A DNA stretch of 64,000 nt from Selenomonadaceae bacterium (lineage in GTDB: Bacteria; Bacillota; Negativicutes; Selenomonadales; Selenomonadaceae): contig JAFZIV010000050.1 of the NCBI GenBank assembly GCA_017554235.1, positions 20,386 to 84,385 of the forward strand, read 5' to 3'. The notes below the pieces were generated by a model, which saw only the letters and a list, made by a program, of their open reading frames with translations, had not been told where the DNA came from and made no database searches. Shown here piece after piece: positions 42,785 to 50,455 of the stretch. How positions within the stretch are numbered: the first letter of the stretch is position 1; each line of letters begins with the position of its first letter. The position numbers and the translations under genes were made by a program.

Positions 42785-42863
42785 TAGTTATTAGTTGGGA
42801 GATCATTAGATCGTTAGAAAACTAACTAGCCACTAACGATCTAATGATCTTAAAACTAACGAC
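42785..42863. repeat. Hairpin element R5 (GATCGTTAG class) with perfect 18-base arms
   Basis: AGATCATTAGATCGTTAG at 42800-42817 is perfectly complementary to 42833-42850, with a 15-base loop. Outer partial repeats of TTAGTT/AACTAA surround it. It fills the gap from the minE stop to ACTAAAAACAGGAG before mlaE. Confidence 0.9.
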
Positions 42864-43130
42864 CTACTTACCATGCCGAAGAGAATTGACGGGGATATTA
42901 GCAACCAACGCCACAGAATTAGCATCATTCTCAAGCGTAATTTCCATAGCACTGCGGTTAATGTCCATGTATTTCGACAGCACAGTAATAATATCGCCCT
43001 TGAGTTGCTCCATTGTCTCGGGAGAAACGCTTGCGCGATCGTGTATCAATACAACTTGCAATCTTTCTTTGGCAATTTGCCCGGATTTTTTTTCAGACCT
43101 ACCGAAAATTTTCATAAGAACGTCGAACAT
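42864..43130 (-). CDS. minE: Cell division topological specificity factor MinE
   Basis: An 88-residue protein with an N-terminal amphipathic segment (FDVLMKIFGRSEKKSG), KERLQVVLIHDRASVSPETM (MinD-binding) and a C-terminal dimerisation domain. It stimulates MinD ATPase and drives pole-to-pole oscillation. It follows minD by 12 bases. Having MinE rather than DivIVA-only control fits a Negativicute. Confidence 0.94.
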   Translation of the reverse strand: MFDVLMKIFGRSEKKSGQIAKERLQVVLIHDRASVSPETMEQLKGDIITVLSKYMDINRSAMEITLENDANSVALVANIPVNSLRHGK

Positions 43131-43142
43131 AAGCGAACCCTC

Positions 43143-43934
43143 CTAAATCATACCGAACAGTCGCTTAAGTCTCGTAAAAAATCCGTCCTTTGGCGGTTTC
43201 AGAAATGGAATGTTTTCACCGCACATTCTACCGACGATATTTTTATAAGCCTGTGCAGCATACGAATCTTTAAAAAGAATTACGGGTTCGCCACGATTCG
43301 TAGCCATAACAACAGATTCATCGTCAGGAACTTGTCCAATACAATCAATGGACAAAATCTCGTTAATGTCAGACATATCCAGCATATCGCCCTTTTCAAC
43401 CATTTGAGGACGAATACGATTGACAATCAGCTTGACGTTTTCCTTATCTGCGCGACTAAGTTCACCAATAATTTTGTCTGCGTCACGAACGGCGGAAATT
43501 TCCGGCATAGTTACCACAATCGCCCAATCGGCGGCGGCAATAGCCGTTTTAAATCCCTGTTCAATTCCTGCAGGACAATCAATTATAATAAAATCAAATT
43601 CTTTTTTCAACTCTTTGCACAGTTCGACAAGTTGATCAGGGTTGATAGCGGATTTATCTTTAACCTGCGAAGTCGGCAACAGAAAAAGATTTTCAAGCTT
43701 TTTATGACGGACAAGAGCTTTTCTGTAGGGAACGCGCCCGCTTGTCACGTCAACCAAATCGTAGACGATTCTATTTTCCAAACCGAGCAACAAATCAAGA
43801 TTACGCAAGCCCGTATCAGTATCAATCAGCACGACACGATTGCCGCGCATTGCAAGTCCCATTCCAATATTCGCCGTTGTAGTTGTCTTACCTACGCCGC
43901 CTTTGCCGCTCGTTATAACTATAACTTCACTCAT
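43143..43934 (-). CDS. minD: Septum site-determining ATPase MinD
   Basis: A 263-residue ParA-like ATPase with the deviant Walker A GKGGVGKTTTTANIG (10-24), DTDTGLRNLDLLLGLENRIV, and a C-terminal amphipathic membrane-targeting helix (FFTRLKRLFGMI). It recruits MinC to the membrane and away from mid-cell under MinE control. ATG after AAGGAGAA. Confidence 0.96.
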   Translation of the reverse strand: MSEVIVITSGKGGVGKTTTTANIGMGLAMRGNRVVLIDTDTGLRNLDLLLGLENRIVYDLVDVTSGRVPYRKALVRHKKLENLFLLPTSQVKDKSAINPDQLVELCKELKKEFDFIIIDCPAGIEQGFKTAIAAADWAIVVTMPEISAVRDADKIIGELSRADKENVKLIVNRIRPQMVEKGDMLDMSDINEILSIDCIGQVPDDESVVMATNRGEPVILFKDSYAAQAYKNIVGRMCGENIPFLKPPKDGFFTRLKRLFGMI

Positions 43935-43956
43935 AACTTTTCTCCTTGTAAGGGAT

Positions 43957-44040
43957 AAGTGGTCAGTGAAAAGTGGTCAGTGGTCAGAATTTTTTTTCAC
44001 TGATCACTGACTACTGATCACTGATCACTTACCACTAAAT
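43957..44040. repeat. Heptamer-repeat hairpin element R6 (AGTGATC class)
   Basis: Left arm AGTGGTC-AGTGAAA-AGTGGTC-AGTGGTC. Right arm of CACTGAT and similar units (CACTGAT-CACTGAC-TACTGAT-CACTGAT-CACTTAC). Centre AATTTTTTTT. It runs from the minC stop to about 25 bases before the minD ATG. Confidence 0.88.
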
Positions 44041-44682
44041 TTATCTCATAATCGGTTCAAAAACAATATAGCCATTCTTAATTGAAGCCCGCTCCGCCAT
44101 ATTGACTTCCTTAGCGTCATCAGGAGAACGCGCAATAATGTTGGCAATACGAATTTGCGTAGGCATAAGTTTATCGGCTACAACAAAAGCCGTCTCGTCG
44201 CCAAAAGCTCCCGCGTGTACAATGCCGCGACAAGTCCCGCGTATGTCGACACTTCCTCCCGAAATAACCTGCGCACCGGGATTGACATTGCCGCAAATAA
44301 GCACCGAAGATTCCGTCCTAACTTCCTGCCCGCCGCGAATAGTTTTGTTAATTACGAGCATTGGGCTGGATTTTTTTTCAACGGGTTTACTTTCGACTTC
44401 GACAGGCTTTTCGTACTTCGGCGTTGTTGCAGGAAAATTCGGCTGTTTAAAATCCATACTGAAAAGCATTCCGTGCCGATGAAACATTCTGCGTAAAGTT
44501 TCATTCTGCTCTTCGGTGAAGTAGCCCTTCTGCATAAACACCGTTGTACCGCGTACAAAAAAATTACTTCCGGTTTCAAGTTTGTTAAGCAAATTTGCTT
44601 GAACATCCTCAAAACGCGCACCGTTGGCAAAGCTAAGCTGTAAGCCAGACTTCAACCCTCTAATCTTAACAATGTCATTCAA
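44041..44682 (-). CDS. minC: Septum site-determining protein MinC
   Basis: A 213-residue protein. Residues 1-100 form the N-terminal FtsZ-inhibiting domain (LSFANGARFEDVQANLLNKL). About 110-213 form the C-terminal beta-helix (SSVLICGNVNPGAQVISGGS, DIRGTCRGIVHAGAFGDETA) that binds MinD. It blocks Z-ring assembly near the poles. First gene of minCDE; a TTG start is used. Confidence 0.95.
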   Translation of the reverse strand: MNDIVKIRGLKSGLQLSFANGARFEDVQANLLNKLETGSNFFVRGTTVFMQKGYFTEEQNETLRRMFHRHGMLFSMDFKQPNFPATTPKYEKPVEVESKPVEKKSSPMLVINKTIRGGQEVRTESSVLICGNVNPGAQVISGGSVDIRGTCRGIVHAGAFGDETAFVVADKLMPTQIRIANIIARSPDDAKEVNMAERASIKNGYIVFEPIMR

Positions 44683-44808
44683 GAAACATCACCGCCTGTA
44701 AAAAAATTTTAAATGTATAAGTCCACAAATATTATACATAATTTGAGGAGAATTTCCATAGTTTTTTACAGATTTTTTTCATTAAAGTTTTAAAGTCGCT
44801 GATTATCG

Positions 44809-46191
44809 TTAAGAGTTAAAAGCGTGTTGAATAATCTGCGCGACGACGTAAAGCAACATACCGACGATTGCACCGCAAACAGAGCCGTTGATACGAATCA
44901 TCTGTAAATCATCAGAAACTTTTCCTTCAACAAATTTCGTCAATTCCTCATCGCTGAACTTATTAAGGCGTTCACGAATCATTTTAGGAATCTCGCCGTG
45001 ATATTCTTCAAGTATGTCGGAAATAACATTTTTTATAAACTTGTCGAACTTGTACTGAAGGACGGGATTTTTAATGAACTCGTCAATTTTTTCATCAATA
45101 ATTTTGTAAAGAATCGGATGCCAAATTTGCTCGTGGTGTTCAAGTTCAATGATTCGACTTGCATAAGGATTATTTTCAGTTTGTCGGCGAATCTTTTCCA
45201 AAATTACGGGGTCAGTCTCGCCGCGTACATTTACGTCAAGCCAATTCTGAATATACTGCGCGACATTAACTTTATCGTTCAAAAGTTCTTTAAGCTTGGC
45301 ATGAAAATTTTGCGTATCAAAGTTAGCGGCGGCGGCTTGCACAAATTTTGTAAACGCTTCCTGCAAACTTTTAGCTGTATCTGCGCTTTCGTTGTCAACC
45401 ATACCTTTAATATTTAAAACTTTAAGCGTATCGTTAATTTTCTTTTCAACATTTTCATTGAGGATTGACAAAATTTTTTCGTCAGTCAAATTCATAGACG
45501 ACAAGACAAGAGCACGTCCTGCCGAATCGCCTTCGTAAGCTTCGCGCAAGTCAACAATTTTTTTGAAGATAGCGTCTTGCATATGATTAGATTGCAAAAT
45601 TTTTTTACCCGTAGTCAACAGTGCCGTCAAAATTTTTCTGCTGTATTTATCGCGGGTTACGACTTTGACGGTTGCTTCGGCAATTTTTTCCGCGTTAAGA
45701 TTTTTAATTTCATTTTCAAGAATCGGAGCAACGGCATTGGCAATGGAACGGCTGTTCGTCTGCGCAAAAAGTTCGTTCAAAACTTCGTAAGCTAAATCCT
45801 TAATCTTATCGCGCCCTTGATGATTTTTGAAAAAGTCGATCAACATCTGCGCGGCGTCTTCTTCCCTGACGACAGCCATAATATTTTTGGTGTTCAATAA
45901 ATCGCGGCTGACAAAATCAATTATCGCTTCAGAGATTCGTCTGCGATTGCGCTTTAAAATTTCCGTGCGGTAACTTATGCCAAGCGGTTTACGAAATAAA
46001 GCTGTCACTGCAAACCAGTCAGCAAGTCCGCCGATTGTTGCCGCTATAAAGCCGTGATTTAAAAGACCTAAAATAAATTCGCCGGTAGTTGTGGTTACAA
46101 AATTTATCAGCGGAGAAAGTCCCGGCGTCGTTCCTGCCGCCAGTAGTGCGCTTGCCGCCAATGTCGCTGTTGCCTTCGTTTTATTCTGCAT
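44809..46191 (-). CDS. DUF445 family membrane protein
   Basis: A 460-residue protein with an N-terminal membrane segment and TTTGEFILGLLNHGFIAATI / GGLADWFAVTALFRKPLGI, the DUF445 hallmark, a long helical middle region and a C-terminal membrane segment (SVCGAIVGMLLYVVAQII). Members are uncharacterised and probably anchored at both ends with a periplasmic or cytoplasmic helical body. Overlaps folK-folA by 11 bases. Confidence 0.88.
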   Translation of the reverse strand: MQNKTKATATLAASALLAAGTTPGLSPLINFVTTTTGEFILGLLNHGFIAATIGGLADWFAVTALFRKPLGISYRTEILKRNRRRISEAIIDFVSRDLLNTKNIMAVVREEDAAQMLIDFFKNHQGRDKIKDLAYEVLNELFAQTNSRSIANAVAPILENEIKNLNAEKIAEATVKVVTRDKYSRKILTALLTTGKKILQSNHMQDAIFKKIVDLREAYEGDSAGRALVLSSMNLTDEKILSILNENVEKKINDTLKVLNIKGMVDNESADTAKSLQEAFTKFVQAAAANFDTQNFHAKLKELLNDKVNVAQYIQNWLDVNVRGETDPVILEKIRRQTENNPYASRIIELEHHEQIWHPILYKIIDEKIDEFIKNPVLQYKFDKFIKNVISDILEEYHGEIPKMIRERLNKFSDEELTKFVEGKVSDDLQMIRINGSVCGAIVGMLLYVVAQIIQHAFNS

Positions 46192-47182
46192 AGTTACGCC
46201 TCACGTAATGTCTAAATTCAATTTTATTATTCCCTGTTCCCTGTTCCCTATTCTCTAAAATGAATTCTTCATTAAAATTTGGAAATGTCACATCAGAAAT
46301 TTTTTCATTGTCAACAACTGTCAAATAAATTTCCGTCACGTAGGGTAAAAGTTCATGGAAAATTTCTGCGCCGCCGATGACAAAATTTAGGGAATAGGGA
46401 TTAGGGATTAGGGATAAGTTGGATGGGCTGGAATTTTTCTTCCCTCTTCCCTCTTCCCTCTTCCCTAATTCTTCCCAAAGTTCCTCGACGCTGTGAACAA
46501 TTTCTGCACCGTCAATTTTATTTTTACTGCGCGAAAAAATTATATTTCTGCGCAAATCAAGCGGCTTGCCACTAGGAAAAGTTTTCAAAGTACGTCGCCC
46601 ATAAATGACAGTCTGATTTATTGTCAACCTGCGAAAATTTTTTAAGTCTTCATCAATTCGGAAAAGCAATTCGCCCTTGTAACCCAGACCAAAATTTTTA
46701 TCGACGCAAGCAATTAATTTCAGATTAAAATCTATAGGACTGTCTGAATTTTTCTTTACCCTTTCGCCGCGCAGATTTAATTTTAGCGGAGAAATTTCGG
46801 CAAGCGGTACTTTCACAAAATCTCTTTCGTATAAAAATTTATGCGGAATAATCAAGCGTTCGGAATTTATTTTCATATCTTCGATTAGCAAAATGTCAAT
46901 GTCGATTAACCGCGCCGCCCAATGTTCGTGTCGAGTTATCTCCATATCCGTTTCAATTTTCTGCAGTACGTCAAGAAGTTTTAAAGGTTCAAGCGTCGTA
47001 GAAATTTTAATAGCCGCGTTGATGAAGTCGGGTTGATTAGTAACGCCCCATGCCGCTGTTTCATAAAATGACGAGACGCGCAGGAGTTCAACGTCGGAAA
47101 TTTTTTTTACGCATTCAATGGCTCTGCGAAGATTTTTTACGCGGTCGCCCAAATTTGCGCCTAATCCTAAATATGCTATCAT
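46181..47182 (-). CDS. Fused FolK (HPPK) and dihydrofolate reductase, with repeat insertions
   Basis: A 333-residue fusion. Residues 1-158 are HPPK (YLGLGANLGDR, then HWAARLIDIDILLIED with the catalytic aspartates), which pyrophosphorylates hydroxymethyl-dihydropterin. Residues 162-333 are DHFR (LIACVDKNFGLGYKGELLFR, VIYGRRTLKTFPSGKPLDLR, NFVIGGAEIFHELLPY). A stretch of about 26 residues (GKREEGRGKKNSS to NPYSL) before the FVIGG strand is not expected in DHFR and is encoded by a heptamer-repeat hairpin. ENREQGTGN near the C-terminus is encoded by a second, single-arm repeat. The frame stays open through both. It overlaps folB by four bases (ATGA). HPPK-DHFR fusions are uncommon. Confidence 0.88.
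   Translation of the reverse strand: MIAYLGLGANLGDRVKNLRRAIECVKKISDVELLRVSSFYETAAWGVTNQPDFINAAIKISTTLEPLKLLDVLQKIETDMEITRHEHWAARLIDIDILLIEDMKINSERLIIPHKFLYERDFVKVPLAEISPLKLNLRGERVKKNSDSPIDFNLKLIACVDKNFGLGYKGELLFRIDEDLKNFRRLTINQTVIYGRRTLKTFPSGKPLDLRRNIIFSRSKNKIDGAEIVHSVEELWEELGKREEGRGKKNSSPSNLSLIPNPYSLNFVIGGAEIFHELLPYVTEIYLTVVDNEKISDVTFPNFNEEFILENREQGTGNNKIEFRHYVRRNYAE
46228..46256. repeat. In-frame GGGAACA heptamer repeat near the 3' end of folK-folA
   Basis: About four tandem heptamers (minus strand GGGAATA/GGGAACA). Translates as REQGTGN in the DHFR C-terminal strand region. Confidence 0.85.
46386..46477. repeat. In-frame heptamer-repeat hairpin inside the DHFR domain
   Basis: Left arm of AGGGAAT/AGGGATT units (46388-46414) and right arm of TTCCCTC units (46440-46470) with a 25-base centre. 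About 90 bases, frame-preserving, encoding a Lys/Arg/Ser/Pro/Asn-rich loop just before the FVIGGAEIF strand. Confidence 0.88.
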
Positions 47183-47541
47183 CTTTTGCGGAAAATCTTA
47201 ACGGCGGCGTCAACGTAAGTAAATTTCAAAGGCGCGTTAGGCTTGTGCAAAGTTACCGTTACGCCGTCAACAATTTCAAAGTCAGCTAAAATTTTCGCGG
47301 CAACATCTTCAGCAACGGCTTCAATCAATCTGCGCGGAGTGCCGCCGACAACTTCTTCGACAAGCTCCAAAATCTTTACATAGTCAACAGTGTCCGCGTA
47401 ATCGTCACTGCGTCCAGACTTCGACAAGTCAAACTCCAATTCAATATCGACATAAAATTTTTGACCGAGATTTTGTTCCTCGATACTGCAACCGTGCCGC
47501 CCAAAAACTTCTATGCCCGTCAAAATAAATTTATCGCTCAA
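47179..47541 (-). CDS. folB: Dihydroneopterin aldolase
   Basis: A 120-residue protein. TTG at 47541 is chosen because TTAGGAG lies six bases upstream, giving the normal family length. It contains LTGIEVFGRHGCSIEEQ, FYVDIELEFDLSKSG, VDYVKILELVEEV and RLIEAVAEDVAAKIL, including the conserved Glu and later Lys (TVTLHKPNAPLK). It converts dihydroneopterin to hydroxymethyl-dihydropterin plus glycolaldehyde, supplying the HPPK domain encoded by the next, overlapping gene. Confidence 0.93.
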   Translation of the reverse strand: MSDKFILTGIEVFGRHGCSIEEQNLGQKFYVDIELEFDLSKSGRSDDYADTVDYVKILELVEEVVGGTPRRLIEAVAEDVAAKILADFEIVDGVTVTLHKPNAPLKFTYVDAAVKIFRKR

Positions 47542-47616
47542 AATTTTTTCTCCTAACCAATTCAAATTTGGCAGGAATTATAACATAGGCTTTTAAAATT
47601 TTGAAGAATTTTTCTT

Positions 47617-47645
47617 AACATTTTTTAAGTTATCGCGTATAATAA
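47617..47645 (+). promoter_or_regulatory. Predicted promoter of the GG-leader peptide gene
   Basis: TTAACA at 47617-47622, 17 bases, TATAAT at 47640-47645. The ATG follows 43 bases later with AAAGGAAG upstream. Confidence 0.75.
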
Positions 47646-47687
47646 GTAGAAAGAAAAAATTAAAAATTTGAAAGGAAGTTTATAAAA

Positions 47688-47999
47688 ATGGCAGACGAAA
47701 AAATTTTGAAAGATGAAATGATGAGTGATGAAGAACTTGACGGCGTTGCGGGTGGTAATCGTTTGGAAACTTATGGAGACGGCAACGAATTGTACAAGCG
47801 CGGACTTTTGAGCGCGGAAGATGCAATACACTCTGCACCTGTTCGCGAAATTTTACACAAAATGGGTTATTCTGGTTACGAAGATAAAGGCGGATTGTTT
47901 AACGCCAACGTTTACACGGACAAATCCGGCAATAAAATTTCTCGCGAAGATTTTTGGAAAAATTTTGACGCTGAAAACAAAACCAAAATCATTAAGTAA
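47688..47999 (+). CDS. Double-glycine-leader peptide precursor (bacteriocin-like)
   Basis: A 103-residue protein opening with an acidic helix and MSDEELDGVAGG, the classical double-glycine leader of peptides exported and trimmed by C39-peptidase ABC transporters (G22-G23). Cleavage would release an 80-residue product rich in Gly, Asp, Lys and Tyr with no cysteine. It is not a lantibiotic or thioether substrate. No transporter or immunity gene is adjacent, but a signal-peptide-bearing protein follows behind its own terminator and promoter. The mature-peptide function is unknown; antibacterial or signalling roles are inference. Confidence 0.68.
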   Translation: MADEKILKDEMMSDEELDGVAGGNRLETYGDGNELYKRGLLSAEDAIHSAPVREILHKMGYSGYEDKGGLFNANVYTDKSGNKISREDFWKNFDAENKTKIIK

Positions 48000-48023
48000 A
48001 ACAATAATTTGAAGAATAAAAAA

Positions 48024-48056
48024 AATCCCTTCGATGATAGGTCGTTGGGATTTTTT
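48024..48056 (+). terminator. Terminator after the GG-leader peptide gene
   Basis: AATCCC (48024-48029) and GGGATT (48047-48052), then a T run. Same family as 355 and 17964, and followed at once by a promoter. Confidence 0.85.
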
Positions 48057-48059
48057 AGT

Positions 48060-48087
48060 TTGCATTTAAAAATTTTTATGATAAAAT
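48060..48087 (+). promoter_or_regulatory. Predicted promoter of the secreted protein gene
   Basis: TTGCAT at 48060-48065, 16 bases, TAAAAT at 48082-48087. The layout, including TTTTTATGATAAAAT, matches the mntA promoter at 389. Confidence 0.6.
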
Positions 48088-48105
48088 TACTTAGAGGTGA
48101 TTGTA

Positions 48106-48687
48106 GTGTCAATTAAACATTATAAAAAGTTTTTCTCGTTAATTATAATTCTTTTTGTAACATCTACAGTATTGTTTAATTTTTCATATGCAAATGCAAA
48201 AAGTTTGGATATAGAAACAATAATTTCAATACTTTCTACTGAAAAAGGTAAAAGACCGAATCCTGAAACATATTTATCAAAAAGCTATATTAGTAATCAT
48301 TTGAGAAAGTTTAATAGAGGCGTTTCGCTGGTAATGGGATTAGAAAGTTATAACAAATATGTAGTTCCTTCAGAAACAATCGGACGCGCTGATGGTTGTT
48401 TTGTTATGCCAAGATATGTTTGCGATGAAATTGAGAAAAAATTTAATGGAGATATTTCTGTTTTTGAAACGTCGTTGAGTTTTAATGTAGGTTATTTTTC
48501 TTCACAAGGTGGACTTGTAAGAATAGATGTTTTTAGAATTTCAGATTTAAATTTGCGAATGGCAAGCGGAAATGAAGCTGGAGCAAATTCTTATTGGTTG
48601 CCGGGAGGATTTACAATGGGCGGAATACCTGAAGCAGTTGTAGACCCTATTCCAAAAAATAGAGCTATTATTAAATTTTATAAGTGA
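48106..48687 (+). CDS. Secreted protein of unknown function
   Basis: A 193-residue protein, GTG start after GAGGTG. A clear signal peptide (KKFFSLIIILFVTSTVLF, cleavage near YANA) precedes about 165 residues of mixed alpha/beta character with two cysteines (C in DGCFVMP and in RYVCDEI), which could form a disulfide. No family recognised. Codon usage is more AT-rich than the neighbours. Its position just after a GG-leader peptide gene makes an immunity or accessory role possible but unsupported. Confidence 0.6.
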   Translation: MSIKHYKKFFSLIIILFVTSTVLFNFSYANAKSLDIETIISILSTEKGKRPNPETYLSKSYISNHLRKFNRGVSLVMGLESYNKYVVPSETIGRADGCFVMPRYVCDEIEKKFNGDISVFETSLSFNVGYFSSQGGLVRIDVFRISDLNLRMASGNEAGANSYWLPGGFTMGGIPEAVVDPIPKNRAIIKFYK

Positions 48688-48775
48688 CACTCACAACACC
48701 TGAATGCGGAGACTTCTGATTTTTTAGTTGAAGCCCATGATAAGCAGAGATAGGAAAAACATGATATTCGTAAGC
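48688..48775 (+). other. Possible relic of an IS200/IS605-type element right end
   Basis: After the secreted-protein stop, a short frame reads HLNAETSDFLVEAHDKQR then stop, resembling the tail of TnpB-type proteins (ETSDFLVEA). No transposase body or inverted end is present, so it would be a decayed remnant. The remaining bases to 48916 hold a terminator and the promoter region of the FHA gene. Confidence 0.3.
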
Positions 48776-48808
48776 AAATTAAAATTTTCTAATAAAATTA
48801 ACCTCAAG

Positions 48809-48839
48809 TCTCCGATGAAATTGTATCGGAGATTTTTTT
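48809..48839 (+). terminator. Rho-independent terminator
   Basis: TCTCCGAT (48809-48816) and ATCGGAGA (48825-48832) form a perfect 8-base stem with an 8-base loop, followed by a T run. Confidence 0.9.
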
Positions 48840-48916
48840 ATTGCAGAAAATTTTTAATCGCAGTTTGACATTTATGTTATAATGACGCAGAATTTCAAAA
48901 ACAGGGAGGTGTCGAG

Positions 48917-49693
48917 TTGAAATTTACCGACGTGATAAGCATTCAAATAGCAAATATTTTTCAAAAACGCGGCGAACTTGAACCGCCTGCCCTTATAAAA
49001 GCCGTAGAACGTGAAGTAGCTCGCCATGAAACAGTTATTGACGGATTAACTATTGTACCTAATGATTACACAATTTATCTTAGTGAAGAAGATTATCACC
49101 GACTTAGCGCGGCGCGTATCTTGAAAGCCCTGCATGAAACCGTTGAACGCAAAGTTATTCGCGAAAATTATTTTATGGACGGCAGACTTAGTATTAAGTT
49201 GGACAAAATGATTGAAGGCAACGACGTTATAAAAATTGTTGCAAGGCACACTGATTCCGAAACTGCAGAAGATACTACTATTGACCTTGAAAATGATGTG
49301 CTGTCACAAACTTTGCTTGAAAATATTGATGCGGATAGCTCTTCGACGATTATTGCTGACAAGTCAAAAATTTTATCGTCGATGAAAACTGCCTCGCCAA
49401 AAATTGTTTCCTACGATTTGGCAGTTATTACTGATTCGGATATGTCAGAGCTTGTACTGGGCGAACGTCAAATTTATATCGGCAGGAAAGATACAAACGA
49501 TTTTGTTTTAAATGATGACGGCGCGTCAAGGATTCACGCTTATATTTCCTACGAACGCCACAGACACGTTTTGAACGACGCCGAAAGTCTTAACGGAACT
49601 TTCGTTAATAAGAAAAAAATTATTCGCCACGTACTTAAACATGGCGATAAAATTTTAATCGGCAATACCAATTTAATTTACAAAGTTTTATAA
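48917..49693 (+). CDS. FhaA-like protein: DUF3662 domain plus FHA domain
   Basis: A 258-residue protein. Residues 1-115 are a DUF3662 domain (KAVEREVARHETVIDGLTIV, PNDYTIYLSEEDYHRL). A linker of about 60 residues rich in D/E/S/T follows. Residues 180-258 are FHA (IYIGRKDTNDFVLNDDGASR, then HAYISY, LNGTFVNKKKI), which binds phosphothreonine. TTG start after GGGAGGTG, with an extended -10 (TGTTATAAT) at 48875-48883. It precedes a PP2C phosphatase and PASTA kinase, so it is likely a substrate or scaffold of that kinase. The same trio is best known from actinobacteria. Confidence 0.9.
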   Translation: MKFTDVISIQIANIFQKRGELEPPALIKAVEREVARHETVIDGLTIVPNDYTIYLSEEDYHRLSAARILKALHETVERKVIRENYFMDGRLSIKLDKMIEGNDVIKIVARHTDSETAEDTTIDLENDVLSQTLLENIDADSSSTIIADKSKILSSMKTASPKIVSYDLAVITDSDMSELVLGERQIYIGRKDTNDFVLNDDGASRIHAYISYERHRHVLNDAESLNGTFVNKKKIIRHVLKHGDKILIGNTNLIYKVL

Positions 49694-49723
49694 TGAAAAA
49701 AATTTTTTAAAGGAGCAATTCCT

Positions 49724-50422
49724 GTGAAAGTTTATCAATGCACTAATGTCGGCAAAGTCCGCAAAAATAATGAAGATTCTATGCTTGTGACTGAACCGAA
49801 TATATTTGTAGCGGCGGACGGTATGGGCGGTGCGGCGGCAGGTGAAGTTGCCAGCCAAATGCTTATCGAGACTGTTGAAGATTTTTTGTCCAATGTTCCT
49901 GAACCGCTTGACGAAAATATTTTGTCGAAGGCAATTTTAAAATCTAACGCCGAAATTCTTCGTAAAGCTAAAGAAGATTCAAGTTTACGTGGAATGGGTA
50001 CAACTGCAACGATTTTGCATATTTACAACAATCAAGCTTACTTCGCGCATGTCGGAGACAGCAGGCTTTATCGTCTGAAAAATTCTGTACTTGAACAAAT
50101 GACGCTTGATCATTCTTACGTTGAAAGTCTTGTCCGTAAAGGTGAACTTACTCCCGCGCAGGCTAAAGCTCACCCAATGAAAAATCTTTTGACGCAAGCT
50201 GTTGGTGCTATGGAAAATATTCAAGTCGAAACTGGAAACTTTACCATTGACGGCGGAGAAAAGTTTTTACTGTGCACTGACGGATTAACGAATATGGTTG
50301 ACGACAGAGACATTAAAAAAATTTTGTCCGAAAGTTCCAATCCTGCCGAAGATTTAATTAACGCCGCGCTGGATAACGGCGGACACGATAACATTACCGC
50401 CGTTGTTGTTTATGTTGATTAG
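49724..50422 (+). CDS. PP2C family protein phosphatase (PrpC/Stp)
   Basis: A 232-residue phosphatase with the PP2C motifs KNNEDSMLV, AADGMGGAAAGEVAS, AHVGDSRLYRL, LLCTDGLTNMVDD and GGHDNITAVVV, the acidic residues binding Mn/Mg. It removes phosphate from Ser/Thr targets of the kinase encoded 33 bases downstream. GTG start after AAAGGAGC. Confidence 0.95.
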   Translation: MKVYQCTNVGKVRKNNEDSMLVTEPNIFVAADGMGGAAAGEVASQMLIETVEDFLSNVPEPLDENILSKAILKSNAEILRKAKEDSSLRGMGTTATILHIYNNQAYFAHVGDSRLYRLKNSVLEQMTLDHSYVESLVRKGELTPAQAKAHPMKNLLTQAVGAMENIQVETGNFTIDGGEKFLLCTDGLTNMVDDRDIKKILSESSNPAEDLINAALDNGGHDNITAVVVYVD

Positions 50423-50455
50423 TCGCCAAAGTTCATCGCCAAAGAAGGTGATTAA

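Noticed and set aside
42873..43958. A 361-codon plus-strand frame across minE and minD
   Set aside because: It is antisense to two clearly conserved genes, has no ribosome site and matches no family.
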